Source of the DNA: Pseudomonas sp. UBA4194
GTDB taxonomy: Bacteria; Pseudomonadota; Gammaproteobacteria; Pseudomonadales; Pseudomonadaceae
Assembly (NCBI RefSeq): GCF_002379585.1
Contig: NZ_DFUE01000025.1
Coordinates: 55,699-119,698, forward strand
Direction of reading: 5' to 3'
Length of the DNA: 64,000 bases
Part shown: in pieces, positions 26,886 through 37,100 of the stretch
How the letters are laid out: each line of letters starts with the position of its first letter
How positions within the stretch are numbered: the first letter of the stretch is position 1
Program-made: the position numbers and the translations under genes
The notes under the pieces: model-generated
Told to the model about the DNA's origin: nothing
What the model saw: the letters and a program-made list of their open reading frames with translations, nothing else
Databases searched by the model: none

Positions 26886-27406
26886 TCTTCCTGCTCTACC
26901 AGATCCCGCCCATAGCGCTGAGCATTGTGAACATAGTGCGCCGCACTGGCTTCGAGCATGCGTTTCTGCGCCTCGGTCAATTGCCGCACCACCTTGCCCG
27001 GCGAACCCATGACCAGCGATCCGTCGGGAATCTCCTTGCCCTCGGCGATCAGGGAATTGGCACCGATGATGCAATGTTTGCCGATTCTAGCCCCGTTGAG
27101 GATGACCGCGTTGATACCGATCAAGCTGAAATCGTCCACGGTGCAGCCGTGCAACATGGCGTTATGGCCAATGGTCACACCCCGGCCGATGGTCAAGGGC
27201 ACGCCTGCATCGGTGTGCATCACCGTCCCGTCCTGAACGTTGCTGTGCTCACCAATGTCGATCAGCTCGTTGTCACCGCGCAGTACGGCGTTGAACCAGA
27301 CACTGGCACCGGCCTGCAGGCGGACCTTGCCGATCAAGGTGGCGTTGGGTGCGGTCCAGCTGTCGGGGTGGGTCTCGACGCGAAAGTCGCCCAGGCGGTA
27401 TTTCAT
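26882..27406 (-). CDS. Gamma-class carbonic anhydrase family protein
   Basis: A 174-residue left-handed beta-helix protein of the YrdA/PaaY gamma-carbonic anhydrase-like family. Hexapeptide repeats run from about residue 15 to 135, with the metal-ligand histidines in the expected places (SNVQDGTVMHTD and IGHNAMLHGC) and RGDNELIDIG between. Relatives may be true anhydrases or thioesterases; activity cannot be judged here. ATG 27406 has GAGGA about 8 bases upstream. It ends in a four-base overlap with DUF1289. Confidence 0.9.
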   Translation of the reverse strand: MKYRLGDFRVETHPDSWTAPNATLIGKVRLQAGASVWFNAVLRGDNELIDIGEHSNVQDGTVMHTDAGVPLTIGRGVTIGHNAMLHGCTVDDFSLIGINAVILNGARIGKHCIIGANSLIAEGKEIPDGSLVMGSPGKVVRQLTEAQKRMLEASAAHYVHNAQRYGRDLVEQEE

Positions 27407-27461
27407 ATTGTTGTCCTCAAGGCTAGGCCTGGGCAGGCCGGCCGCCCGAGGCAATGGGTAA

Positions 27462-28061
27462 TCAGCTCGACGTATGGTGTTGCGGCGGGCGATGCAGGCT
27501 GATGCGCGCGTCGTAGACCAGGTTCACCAGCTCGACGATCATGATTGCCGATAGCCCCCAGATCTTGTATTCGCCGAAACGATAACTGGGCACGTACCAG
27601 CTCTGGCCCTGATAGTCGATGCGATGGGTGTGCTCGCGCGGGTCCTGACGGAAAAACTCGAGCGGCACCGAAAACACCGCGGCAATTTCGGCATCGTTGG
27701 CGCGGTACTCAACGTAATCGGGAATGATGCCGACGAAAGGCGTGACCTTCAGACCATGCTTGGACACCAGCGGGCTGAGCGGCCCGACGATCTCCACCAG
27801 GCCCGGTGGCAAACCGATTTCTTCCTCGGCTTCACGCAGCGCAGTGAACACCAGGTCGGGGTCTTCGGGATCGCGGCGTCCGCCGGGGAAAGCCACTTCG
27901 CCGCCATGGGTCGAGAGCCCGGAAGCGCGCAACGTCAGCACCAGCTCGGGCTCGTCGCTGCGAGTGATGGGCAGCAGCACGGCAGCCTCTGGGAAACGGC
28001 GATCCGTTTCGAAGGTGCGTGGCGTATGGTTGCTCACTCGGCGCAGTAGCTCGTCCAGCAT
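27462..28061 (-). CDS. Nudix hydrolase, coenzyme A pyrophosphatase family (NudL-like)
   Basis: A 199-residue Nudix protein of the CoA diphosphatase type, predicted to split CoA into 3',5'-ADP and phosphopantetheine. The CoA-type motif upstream of the Nudix box (LTLRASGLSTHGGEVAFPGG) and the box itself (GGRRDPED, then REAEEEIGLP) are both present. The ATG at 28061 follows GAGAGAAGCC; upstream in-frame sequence overlaps the divergent Nudix gene and is not family-like. It lies 55 bp from the carbonic anhydrase-like gene on the same strand. Confidence 0.88.
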   Translation of the reverse strand: MLDELLRRVSNHTPRTFETDRRFPEAAVLLPITRSDEPELVLTLRASGLSTHGGEVAFPGGRRDPEDPDLVFTALREAEEEIGLPPGLVEIVGPLSPLVSKHGLKVTPFVGIIPDYVEYRANDAEIAAVFSVPLEFFRQDPREHTHRIDYQGQSWYVPSYRFGEYKIWGLSAIMIVELVNLVYDARISLHRPPQHHTSS

Positions 28062-28194
28062 GGCTTCTCTCGATCCGTTGCCTGCTGGCATGATGCACCA
28101 AAGCCGCGGGCCGCCCAACCCCCATTTGCCGGCCGCGGGGTTGCAGGGCTTCAGCGCCGCGGCCAAGATAGGCTCAGCCATCAAGGATCCGAGC

Positions 28195-28749
28195 ATGAAA
28201 TTCTGCAGCCAGTGCGGCCACCCCGTTACCCAACGCGTTCCCGAAGGGGACACGCGCCCACGATTCGTGTGTGGGCACTGCGGCGTCATTCACTACCAGA
28301 ACCCGAATATCGTGGCCGGCTGCGTGCCGATCTGGGAAGACCAGATTCTGCTCTGCCGCCGTGCCATCGAGCCGCGTCGGGGTTTCTGGACGCTACCGGC
28401 GGGCTTCATGGAAAACGGCGAGACGCTGGAACAGGCGGCCAGCCGCGAAACCGATGAAGAAGCCTGCGCCAGGGTCGACAACCTTGAGCTGTACACCCTC
28501 TTCGATCTGCCCCACATCAACCAGGTGCACGTGTTCTTCCGCGCCCAACTCGCCGATCTGAATTTCGCGGTGGGCGAAGAGAGCCTGGAAGTGCGACTGT
28601 TCGCGCAAAACCAGATTCCCTGGTCGGAGCTGGCTTTCCCCACCGTCGGGCGTACCCTAGAATACTTCTTCACTGACCGACTGGATCGTCACTTCCCGGT
28701 CCGCAACGAGTTCCTCGGCCCGCTGATCGGACGGCTGCCGAAAACCTGA
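28195..28749 (+). CDS. Nudix hydrolase with N-terminal zinc ribbon
   Basis: A 184-residue protein: a CxxC-x18-CxxC zinc ribbon (C4, C7, C26, C29; FCSQCGHP ... FVCGHCG), then a Nudix domain with box GFMENGETLEQ followed by AASRETDEEAC. This resembles the NudC-related ADP-ribose/NADH pyrophosphatase-like group, but it lacks NudC's full N-terminal domain, so the substrate is open. ATG 28195 begins at the zinc ribbon. It is transcribed divergently from the other Nudix gene, 133 bp away. Confidence 0.87.
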   Translation: MKFCSQCGHPVTQRVPEGDTRPRFVCGHCGVIHYQNPNIVAGCVPIWEDQILLCRRAIEPRRGFWTLPAGFMENGETLEQAASRETDEEACARVDNLELYTLFDLPHINQVHVFFRAQLADLNFAVGEESLEVRLFAQNQIPWSELAFPTVGRTLEYFFTDRLDRHFPVRNEFLGPLIGRLPKT

Positions 28750-28799
28750 CTTCCCGCACCGGCACAGGCGGCGCGCTTCACTCCAGGATCAATCAAGAC

Positions 28800-29357
28800 A
28801 TGCGCTGTTTGCTCGCCGTTTTCTGTCTGTGCTTTGCCTCGCTGTCCCAGGCTGCCTTCACCGTCACCGTGCAAAGCAAGCCGGTCGACGAGATTGTCAC
28901 CCCTGCACCGGTGAACAAGCAGCTGGGCGTGGACCCCATCGATAAGGTGCTGGTGGTCAAATCCACCCGCCAGTTGCAACTGATGAGCCGTGGCGAACCG
29001 CTCAAGACCTATCGCATCTCCCTGGGCAAGCAGCCGCGCGGGGCGAAGGAACGCGAAGGCGACAAACGCACCCCCGAAGGCTTCTATTGGCTGGACTGGC
29101 GCAAGGTCAGCGACCGTTTCAATCTGGCCATGCACGTGTCCTACCCCAATGTCAGCGACGCCGCCCGCGCCCGCCGCGATGGCGTGCCGCCGGGCAGCAT
29201 GATCATGATCCACGGTACGCCACTGAATGAGGAGTACCCCGAGTGGTATTTCGCCACCCTGGACTGGACCGACGGTTGCATTGCCATGAAGAACGACGAC
29301 ATGCGCGAGGTCTGGAGCCTGGTCAAGGACGGCACCATGATCGAGATCCGTCCGTAG
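28800..29357 (+). CDS. L,D-transpeptidase family protein (YkuD domain)
   Basis: A 185-residue exported protein with a signal peptide (MRCLLAVFCLCFASLSQAA, cleavage about residue 19) and a YkuD catalytic domain (48-184). The active-site signature is present: MIMIHGTPLNEE with the conserved His, then DWTDGCIAMKNDDM with the nucleophilic Cys. Such enzymes form 3-3 peptidoglycan cross-links or anchor lipoproteins in the periplasm. It is 50 bp downstream of the Nudix gene on the same strand, and 222 bp before the two-partner secretion locus. Confidence 0.9.
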   Translation: MRCLLAVFCLCFASLSQAAFTVTVQSKPVDEIVTPAPVNKQLGVDPIDKVLVVKSTRQLQLMSRGEPLKTYRISLGKQPRGAKEREGDKRTPEGFYWLDWRKVSDRFNLAMHVSYPNVSDAARARRDGVPPGSMIMIHGTPLNEEYPEWYFATLDWTDGCIAMKNDDMREVWSLVKDGTMIEIRP

Positions 29358-29425
29358 CCCCCCTCCCACCCGAACATCGGCGCAGTGATGCACTGCTTGC
29401 CCAGCGCAGGCGGCGTACGCCGAAA

Positions 29426-29444
29426 ATTCCTACGAAATAGGACT
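29426..29444. promoter_or_regulatory. Inverted heptad element upstream of tpsB (BvgA/EvgA-like site)
   Basis: TCCTA-CGAAA-TAGGA (29428-29442) is a perfect 5-bp inverted repeat. Taken as heptads, ATTCCTA and TAGGACT pair at six of seven positions around a 5-base spacer. A further TTTCCTA lies at 29480-29486. BvgA binds TTTCCTA-type heptads upstream of Bordetella fhaB, and EvgA binds a related inverted repeat. The element sits 136 bp upstream of the tpsB start, in an otherwise gene-free 222-bp region. Function is inferred. Confidence 0.5.
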
Positions 29445-29579
29445 CTTCAGGCGGGCCATGTCGCGCCGTCTGTCATCCCTTTCCTACAAACCCCTGCTCA
29501 TCCTCTCCATTCGATAACGTTTCCAGATCCCTAGAGTACGGCGCACACCTTGTTACCTACTGGATAGGGACTGCGCCCG

Positions 29580-31319
29580 ATGCTGGCTTTTCGACCTAAC
29601 ACCCTCTGGCTCGCCGCTGCGGGGCTGTGCCCCGCGCTGGCGCTGGGCAGCACGCCTGACACTGCACAAAATCCCTCGCTCATGCTGCCGGCCAAGGTCG
29701 AGCGCTCCCTGAGCGACCCGCAAAGCGTCGGCAACGAAGCCCTGCGCCTGCTGGACGAACAACGCCGCCGCGACCTGGAAACACAGAACGAGCAGCGCTT
29801 GCGGCAACTGCAGCGTCAACCCGACCCGCGTCGGGCGGACCAGACGCCAACCGCCAGGGACGACAGCACCTGCTGGCCGGTGGCCGGGCTGGCCCTGACC
29901 GGCAACAGCCTGCTGGGCACTGCCGCCCTGCGCGCCCAGGTCGACCCTCTGATGAGCGAATGCATGTCGGTCGACGCCGTCAACCGCGTGCTCGCGGCCC
30001 TGACTGGCGCCTACGTCAAGGCCGGCTACATCACGGCCCGACCCTATCTGGCGGACATGCCGGATGACGGCGGAACCCTGGACATCCAGATGATCGAAGG
30101 CTTCGTCGAATCCATCGAGATCACTGACGCCACTCTGCCTGTATCCCTGGCCGGCGCCTTCCCCGGCATGATCGGCCGTGCGTTGTACCTGCCGGATCTG
30201 GAACAGGGGCTGGACCAACTCAACCGGCTCGGTTCCAACGACTTCACCGTGGACATTGTCGCCGGCACCCGTACCGGCGCTTCGCAACTGGTGATCAGAC
30301 CGCGCCAGGGAGGTCCGCGCTGGCGTATCGCAAGCCGGCTGAGCAACAGCGGCAGCGACACTTCGGGGCGCCATAGCGGGCTGCTGAACCTGAGCCTCGA
30401 CAGCCCGCTGCACATCAACGACCTGCTGTCCCTGACCTATGTCCACACCCTGGATGGCAGCCCAGGCTACAGCCAGCAGGCTAATGTCTTCTACCAGGTG
30501 CCCTACGGCAGCTGGACGTTGGACGCCTCGTTCAGCGACATCAGGACCCGCTCGATTCTCGGCACGCAGCGCTACGTGCATACCCAGAACGTCGAAACCT
30601 ACGGCTTCAAGCTCGACCGCAGCCTGTGGCGCGACCAGTTCACCCTGGTCAACGCCAGCGTGCGGCTGGATCACAAAAGTTCGCAAACCACCTTCCAGCA
30701 GCGACCACTGAACCTGGCCGGCAGCACCCTGACCGTAGCGGAGGCCGGGCTGAGCTTCACGCGCATGGGCCGCAGCCAATGGAGCGGCTATCTGGGGTAC
30801 GCCCAAGGCCTGGGCTTGATGGATGCCGACCGAAGGCTCGAGCGCACTGCGGCGGTCCAGCCGCGCTTCGAAAAATACCTTGCCAGCCTGAGCCAGACGA
30901 CCTGGTTCGCCCTGCCCGGGATGCCCCTCCAATGGCGTAGCGATCTGAACCTGCAATACAGCCCCGACCGCCTCCCCGACCTGGAGCAACTGCGCCTGGC
31001 GGGTAACAGCAGCGTGCGCGGCTACCGCCTCGACGGCCAATCGGTGTCCAAGGGGGCGGTGCTGCGCAACACCTTGCAGACGCCCCTGCGGCTGACATCG
31101 CAACTTAGCCTGACGCCCTCCGCGGGCCTGGATGCGGGTTGGGGCCAGCACAGCTATGGCCAGCGCCAAACGCAGAGCGCCATGGGCGCAAGCCTGGGTG
31201 CAAGCCTGGGATGGCGCAGCGGGCACCTGCGTATGGATTACCAGCAAGGGTTGCAACGGCGCTCCAAGACCGGCACCGAACCCGGCCTGTGGATGATCGA
31301 GGCCACGCAACAGTTCTGA
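29580..31319 (+). CDS. Two-partner secretion outer-membrane transporter TpsB (ShlB/FhaC/HecB family)
   Basis: A 579-residue Omp85-superfamily pore that exports TpsA proteins across the outer membrane. The parts are a signal peptide (about 1-24, ending ALALGS), a linker rich in Arg/Gln, POTRA domains (about 95-245) and a 16-stranded barrel ending in Phe (TQQF), the usual outer-membrane C-terminus. The barrel carries the VRGY motif (479-482) that closes the channel in FhaC. ATG 29580 has GGATAGGGA upstream. It is first in a same-strand cluster with four TpsA genes; the next starts 78 bp later. It is the only transporter in the locus. Confidence 0.93.
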   Translation: MLAFRPNTLWLAAAGLCPALALGSTPDTAQNPSLMLPAKVERSLSDPQSVGNEALRLLDEQRRRDLETQNEQRLRQLQRQPDPRRADQTPTARDDSTCWPVAGLALTGNSLLGTAALRAQVDPLMSECMSVDAVNRVLAALTGAYVKAGYITARPYLADMPDDGGTLDIQMIEGFVESIEITDATLPVSLAGAFPGMIGRALYLPDLEQGLDQLNRLGSNDFTVDIVAGTRTGASQLVIRPRQGGPRWRIASRLSNSGSDTSGRHSGLLNLSLDSPLHINDLLSLTYVHTLDGSPGYSQQANVFYQVPYGSWTLDASFSDIRTRSILGTQRYVHTQNVETYGFKLDRSLWRDQFTLVNASVRLDHKSSQTTFQQRPLNLAGSTLTVAEAGLSFTRMGRSQWSGYLGYAQGLGLMDADRRLERTAAVQPRFEKYLASLSQTTWFALPGMPLQWRSDLNLQYSPDRLPDLEQLRLAGNSSVRGYRLDGQSVSKGAVLRNTLQTPLRLTSQLSLTPSAGLDAGWGQHSYGQRQTQSAMGASLGASLGWRSGHLRMDYQQGLQRRSKTGTEPGLWMIEATQQF

Positions 31320-31397
31320 TGGCTTCAGCCGGCATCGCTTGCGCCACATGAGCGCTCACGCGACATAACAACAGACCCCTCACACAGGATGCATTGC

Positions 31398-33992
31398 ATG
31401 ACTCGTTCGTTCTCGCGCTTCAAACCGCATACATTGGGACTGATGATTTCCACAGCCTTGTTCAGCGCCGCCGGTACCGCCGACGAGTACGCACTGAGGG
31501 CGGCGGACGACGGCCTGAATGTTCCGAACATCATCACCAGCGCGGGGGCGAGCCCGGTCATCGACATCGTCGCGCCCCAAGGGGATGTTTCCCATAACCG
31601 CTTTCAAGACTTCAACGTCGGCGCGGCGGGCGTGATCTTCAACAACAGCGCAGTGTCCGGCAGCGCCCAGATCGGCAGCCAGAGCCAGGCTGTCGCCGCC
31701 AATCCGCAACTGGCCCAGGGCACCGCCAGGGTCATTCTCAACGAAGTGGTGGGAACGCACAAATCCACGATCCATGGCCCGCAGGCTATTTTCGGTGATG
31801 CCGCCGACTACGTACTGAGCAACCCCAACGGCATCGACATCAACGGCTCGAACATGCAACTGGGCAGCGGCAAGACCGCTACGTTCATCGTCGGCCACAG
31901 GGGCGACGCGCAGGTTGCCGCAGGCCCCGGCCGTCTTGAGGTGGGTGAGCGAGGACTCGACGTAGAAGGTGGCATCGCGCTGATCGCCCCCGTGTTGAAG
32001 GTGAAGGGCGCGACGACAGCCACGGCCAATCTGGCCATTCGCGCTGGCGCCTACATACTGGATACCGCCAGTGGACGCTCGCTGCAGCGCGCCGACTCCG
32101 ACGCTATCACCGGTATCGATGCTCAACTGTTGGGAGCCATGCGTGCCCATCGCATCGATATCGTCAGCAGCGGCAAAGGCGCCGGCGTGAACATGGAGGT
32201 CACCAATATCCAGGCCGATCAGGGTATCGATATCGCCGCCGATGGGGTCTTGATCGCCACATCAGTGAGCACGGCCGATGGCCGACGCGTGGCCGGGACG
32301 TTGAATGCCGGCGCTGGCGATCTGAACTTGGCCGCTGGCGACGACATGCATCTCGAATCCCTGAATCTGGGCGGGCGCAACGTTGTCGCTCAGGCCCAGG
32401 GCAAGCTGACCCTGGATGCACAGAAGAACGAGGTGACTCGACATACCGACCCTGAGGCGCCCCAGGACGAGTTCGTGCTGGGCGAAGGCTTCGCCAACGC
32501 GGCCGTCAGCGAACGGGAACTGACCCACGTCAAGAACATCGTGGCCGCGACCGGTGCGATCACCCTGAAGTCCGGCAATGACATGCTGGTCGCCGCCACG
32601 GACATGACCGCCCACACCATCGACCTCAAGTCCGAGCGGCGGCTGGATGTCATCGCCAAGGTCGATGAGCGGGACAGGAACGTTCGCGCATCAGACGCCA
32701 CCGGCACACTGGTGAGCGCCGCAGCCATCCGTGAACAACAGGCCAGTACCACCAGCCTCAATGCTCAGAGCATCACCCTCAGCGGCCACCCCGTGACGCT
32801 GCAAGGTGTTGACGTCCACGGCGAGCAGAGCATCGACATCTTTGGTAGCCGTGCGGTTGTCAAACCACAGGCGCTGGTCAGCACCCGGCTACAGGGCAGC
32901 GAGCATGGCGGGGTGCGGCTGCGTGACGAGCCGCCAGAGCAGACGAGCACGGTCACCACCGTTCAACGAGGCACACTCCTGAAGACCGGTCTTGACCGAG
33001 GCCGCGTTTCCTTCGGCAACCGCGAAGTGGACATCATGGCCAGCACCGTTGAAACCCATGGGCTCGACATCCGTGCCATGAACGGCGATGTGATCGTCAG
33101 GGGCGCCTTGCAAGAGACTCGCCGCGAGCACATTCAGAACGACACCGATGGGGAATCGGCGAACCCGCAAGATCAGGCCCAGGTCCGCTACACGCCAAGT
33201 CAGCTGAGTGCGGCGACCGTGTCCATCCGGGCAAGCGATGTGGGAGTGAACCCATTCGCCAAAGGTGATGTGATTTTGCAAGGGGTAGCGATCAACGCCG
33301 CCGAGCGCCTCGACATCGACGCTGCAGGCCAACTTTCCGTCAGCGCCGGCCAGCAGATGGGCGGCGGCGCCACCACCCATGTACAGAGCACCCTGTCCAG
33401 CACGGGCAGCATCGGGCTGACCTCAGGCAGCCTGCTGAACATTGCCGGCTCGACTTTGAGCGCCAAGGGAGCCATGAAGCTGGTCGCCCCCGATATTCAG
33501 CTCACGGCCAGTCTCGATGACCGTAGCCCCCGCCTGCGCGAGATATGGCTGGACGACGACTATCACCCTTCTTTCTACAGCGAGCGCGAAGCGGATGGTA
33601 ACCACCTGACCGTTCACCACGGGGTCACCCTCGAAAGCCTGAATGACGTCGAGCTGGTCGCGCAAAGACTGGCTACCCACGCAGCGGTGATAACGGCTGC
33701 GGAGAAACTGACCGTATCGCCCACGCTGTATCAGTTCAAGGACACGCCAGTCGTAGCCCGAGACAACGTTCTTGCCACCTCTGCCAGCGCTGTCGGTGAT
33801 CAGGAGGAGATGAGCGCTGACCGCCCCGGTTTCCTCGCGCTGAGCCAAGGGCGACCCAAACGCGAAGCCGGACAGACCGACGCAGAAGCTGACCAGACCT
33901 TTGCCTCACAGTTCGTTGCCGGGTTGGTCGACCCTGAGAATGCCGCGCTGATGAAGCGCCTCGGCATGCCGTTAACCGTGCTGACCCGCTGA
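31398..33992 (+). CDS. TpsA exoprotein 1 (filamentous haemagglutinin-type, 864 aa)
   Basis: A secreted surface or released beta-helical protein. It has a signal sequence (MTRSFSRFKPHTLGLMISTA) and a TPS secretion domain (about 25-270) with the conserved SHNRFQDFNV, ARVILNEVVG, INGPQ-like HGPQAIFGDAADYVLSNPNGI (NPNGI at 142-146) segments. A degenerate beta-helix fills the rest. It ends PLTVLTR with no VENN/ELYN-type pre-toxin motif. The C-terminal half is unlike the other three TpsA proteins here. I prefer ATG 31398 (AGG 9 bases upstream) over 31389. Adhesin is the likely role; partner export by the adjacent TpsB is inferred from position. Confidence 0.9.
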   Translation: MTRSFSRFKPHTLGLMISTALFSAAGTADEYALRAADDGLNVPNIITSAGASPVIDIVAPQGDVSHNRFQDFNVGAAGVIFNNSAVSGSAQIGSQSQAVAANPQLAQGTARVILNEVVGTHKSTIHGPQAIFGDAADYVLSNPNGIDINGSNMQLGSGKTATFIVGHRGDAQVAAGPGRLEVGERGLDVEGGIALIAPVLKVKGATTATANLAIRAGAYILDTASGRSLQRADSDAITGIDAQLLGAMRAHRIDIVSSGKGAGVNMEVTNIQADQGIDIAADGVLIATSVSTADGRRVAGTLNAGAGDLNLAAGDDMHLESLNLGGRNVVAQAQGKLTLDAQKNEVTRHTDPEAPQDEFVLGEGFANAAVSERELTHVKNIVAATGAITLKSGNDMLVAATDMTAHTIDLKSERRLDVIAKVDERDRNVRASDATGTLVSAAAIREQQASTTSLNAQSITLSGHPVTLQGVDVHGEQSIDIFGSRAVVKPQALVSTRLQGSEHGGVRLRDEPPEQTSTVTTVQRGTLLKTGLDRGRVSFGNREVDIMASTVETHGLDIRAMNGDVIVRGALQETRREHIQNDTDGESANPQDQAQVRYTPSQLSAATVSIRASDVGVNPFAKGDVILQGVAINAAERLDIDAAGQLSVSAGQQMGGGATTHVQSTLSSTGSIGLTSGSLLNIAGSTLSAKGAMKLVAPDIQLTASLDDRSPRLREIWLDDDYHPSFYSEREADGNHLTVHHGVTLESLNDVELVAQRLATHAAVITAAEKLTVSPTLYQFKDTPVVARDNVLATSASAVGDQEEMSADRPGFLALSQGRPKREAGQTDAEADQTFASQFVAGLVDPENAALMKRLGMPLTVLTR

Positions 33993-34006
33993 CCCGTTGC
34001 CTTCCG

Positions 34007-34062
34007 GCCGCCGTGCAATACGGCGGCTCAATCCGGCCAAGGCGACGAACGTGTCGCCTTGG
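34007..34062 (+). terminator. Two tandem hairpins between tpsA1 and tpsA2
   Basis: GCCGCCGT-GCAAT-ACGGCGGC (34007-34027), then CCAAGGCGAC-GAACGT-GTCGCCTTGG (34037-34062, perfect 10-bp stem). Neither has a T-tract. They could weaken read-through or protect the upstream mRNA, so the four tpsA genes may be expressed at different levels. Confidence 0.5.
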
Positions 34063-34163
34063 CCTGCCCGAATACCACCGCAGGTCGACGCAGCGCCGGC
34101 AGCGAACCGGACATGCGGCTGATCGACCTTGCGCACCCTTTCCAATCTCAAGAGGAACATCCC

Positions 34164-37100
34164 GTGAAACTTTTCCACCGCAGTGCCGGCCGTTTTGCGC
34201 CGAGCAAGCTGGGCCTTGCCGTGTCCGCCATGTTGTTGGGGCAGACCTTTACCGCCAGCGCCGATATCCTGCGCCATGGCATAGCTCCCATTGCGGGCGT
34301 CGGTGGCATGGCCAACGTCGTTGAAACCCACGGCGTGCCGGTCATCAATATCGTCAAGCCCAACCACAGCGGCCTTTCCCATAACCAGTATCAAGAATAC
34401 AACGTTGGCAGCCCGGGGCTGATCATCAACAACAGCCTGGTCGATGGCAGCGCCACCCAGTCCCTGCAGGTGCAGGCCAACCCGCAGTTCGTCGACAACC
34501 GAAGCGCCAGCACCATCCTCAACGAAGTGATCGGCAGCAATCGCTCGATCATCAATGGTCGCCAGGAAATCTTCGGCGACAAGGCCGACTACGTTCTCAG
34601 CAACCCCAATGGACTGTGGGTGAATGGCGGCTGGATCGCTACCAAATCCGATACCACGGCCACTCTTCTGGTCGGCACGCCGGTGATACAGGACGGCCAG
34701 CTCACCGGGTTCGATAGCCGCACCGCCGGGCAGGGCCAAGACGCTGGAGAAATCGCCGGACCTGGCAGCTTGACCGTCAACGGCGGCGGGCTGCGATTGA
34801 TCGCGCCACGCATCGACATGAAAGGCGAGCTCTGGGCGTCTGGCGCCCTGGACGTATTGATCGGTCGCCATCACGTCGACGCCAGCACAGGCGACATCAG
34901 CGACGTCGACAACCGCTTCCCTGCCGTGGACGCCAGGCTGGTGGGGGCCATGCAGGCGCAGCGAATTCGCATCGTCACCTCCCAGCAAGGCGTGGGTATC
35001 CATATGCCGACACGCAAGGTATCGGGCCGGCAAGGCATTGATATCTCGTCTGCCGGCAAGCTGGTCATCGCTGCCAGACAATACAGCCCGGATCAGCTGC
35101 AACCAGGCGTACTGGAGAGCACCAGCGGCGACATTCTGCTTGAATCGGCGGAACGTATGCAGCTATCCGGCCTGAAGTTGCAAGCACAGACCGTTACCGC
35201 CCACGCAGGTACTGACCTCAAGCTCGATACGCTGACCAAGGTGACTCAAAGCTCGCGCCTGTCCCAGGTTGCCAACCCTTGGCAGGTCCTGCCTGGCGGC
35301 GTGACCAAGACCCATGAACAACGGACCGAAGAGCAACTGTTCGGCACACAGATCGACGCACAACAGATTGCCTTGAGTGCGCAAGGCAACCTGGACCTGC
35401 AAGCGGCCAGGCTCAGCGCCGAGCAGGACATCAGCCTGACTGCCGACCACCGCCTGACTCTCGATGCTGGCATCGAAACAACCACGCAAACCCTTAGCGT
35501 CAACGATAAGCGGCCGCTGACCACCGCGCTGGATACCATCGAGAAGATCAGCCGCAGCGCCGTTGCCAGCAATGTCGCTGCCGGTGGCAAGGTCAGCGTC
35601 AGGGCCAGGGCGGTAGAAGTGCGGGGCAGTGAAGTGCGAGGCCGCGAGGTCGACGTAGAGGCGACGCAAGGCGACCTGCAGGTCACAGGCATCGTCCTCG
35701 AGTCCTCGCTCAAGAATGCCCAGGCCGACAGCCTACTGTTCGCCACAACCAAGGATCTGACGCGTGATACGTCGGTGAGCCACTACTTCGGCAGTCACAT
35801 CGGTGCCGATGACGCCCTGGACCTCAAGGCCGCCCAGAAGCTGAACGTGCGCGGCTCGAACATCGACGGCAAAGAGGGGACCACCCGGCTCAAAGCAACC
35901 GCTGGGATCGAGCTGCTGACCGGCCAGGCGAATTCCATCACAACCCTCACCGGCAAGGACTGGGTGCTGTCCGCGTTTGCCGATGAGACCAGGCCAGCCG
36001 AGGATAACCGTCCCGGCTCCATGCAATGGGCGGCGGGTGCCGGGGTCAAGCGGGAAAAGGTTATCGATACCAAAACCAACTACTGGGAGCGGGAAACCAA
36101 GGTCAAGGGCGGCTACGTGCAGCTTGACGGTGGCGAGTCGATCCTGAGCGAAGGCGCCAGTGTGAAGAGCCAAGGCACCCTGGACCTGAACGCCAACGAC
36201 ATCAGGCTATTGGCCAGCGTCGACAAACAGGTGTTCAGCAACAGCATCACCGGCGACACCGTAGGCATGCAGTGGACCGGGGGCCTGAACAAGGCAGGTA
36301 GCGCCCTGTTTGTCGAGCACCAGGTGCACACCGATGGCAACGAGCAACGCATCCACACCGGCACCCGACTGACGGCCGGGCACGACCTGAACATCAACGC
36401 CAAGAACCTGACCAACGTCGGTACGCAGATGTTTGCCGAGAAGCTGCTATCAATCACCGCCGACAGGGTGGATAACCGCGCTGCGATCGATGTGGTCAGC
36501 ACCCAGATCGATCATGACCGGGTCAGGGGTAGCGTAGGAGCCACGCTGGATTACGGCGATATCGCCAACGCCATCTACAAGGCCGCCACCCAGGCCGAGC
36601 AGCCCCGCTTCCACCAGCAGAACATCGACGACAACCTGGTGCCTTGGAGCGTGGGGCTGGATGTGGCTGTGGACTATCAGGATCGTGCCACTCAGGCACT
36701 GGCCAACTACGCCAAGGTCACCCGGATCGAGGGCGGTGAAGTGACCCTGAAAGTGACCGGCGCAATCCAGGACCAGGGTACCCAGTACAGCAGCCATGCA
36801 GGCATCACCACGCTCAAGGCCATGGAGCACACCCTCGAAGCGGCAGCCAATACCTTGACCACCAGCCTCAATCGTCTGGACATCGAAACCCTGGCGCGCC
36901 TGGAGGCCTTCACCCCCGTGGATTTTGGCGTGAAGCTCGCGGCCGCCGGGTATCAGAATGACCGCACCGACGTGGTCAGCACCGCAGTCGTGGGCCACGT
37001 TCACGGCAAGCGCGGCGTACAGATCCAGCTGGGCACCAATGGCCTCTACGAAGGCACCGTGTTCAGCAGCGAAGGCAGCGGCCCGTTCGGCAGCGAGGAC

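Noticed and set aside
26087..27012. Repeat proteins encoded on either strand of the 36-bp array
   Set aside because: Frames stay open because the unit is 36 bp. There is no plausible start or secretion signal, and the frames run into REPs and the DUF1289 gene.
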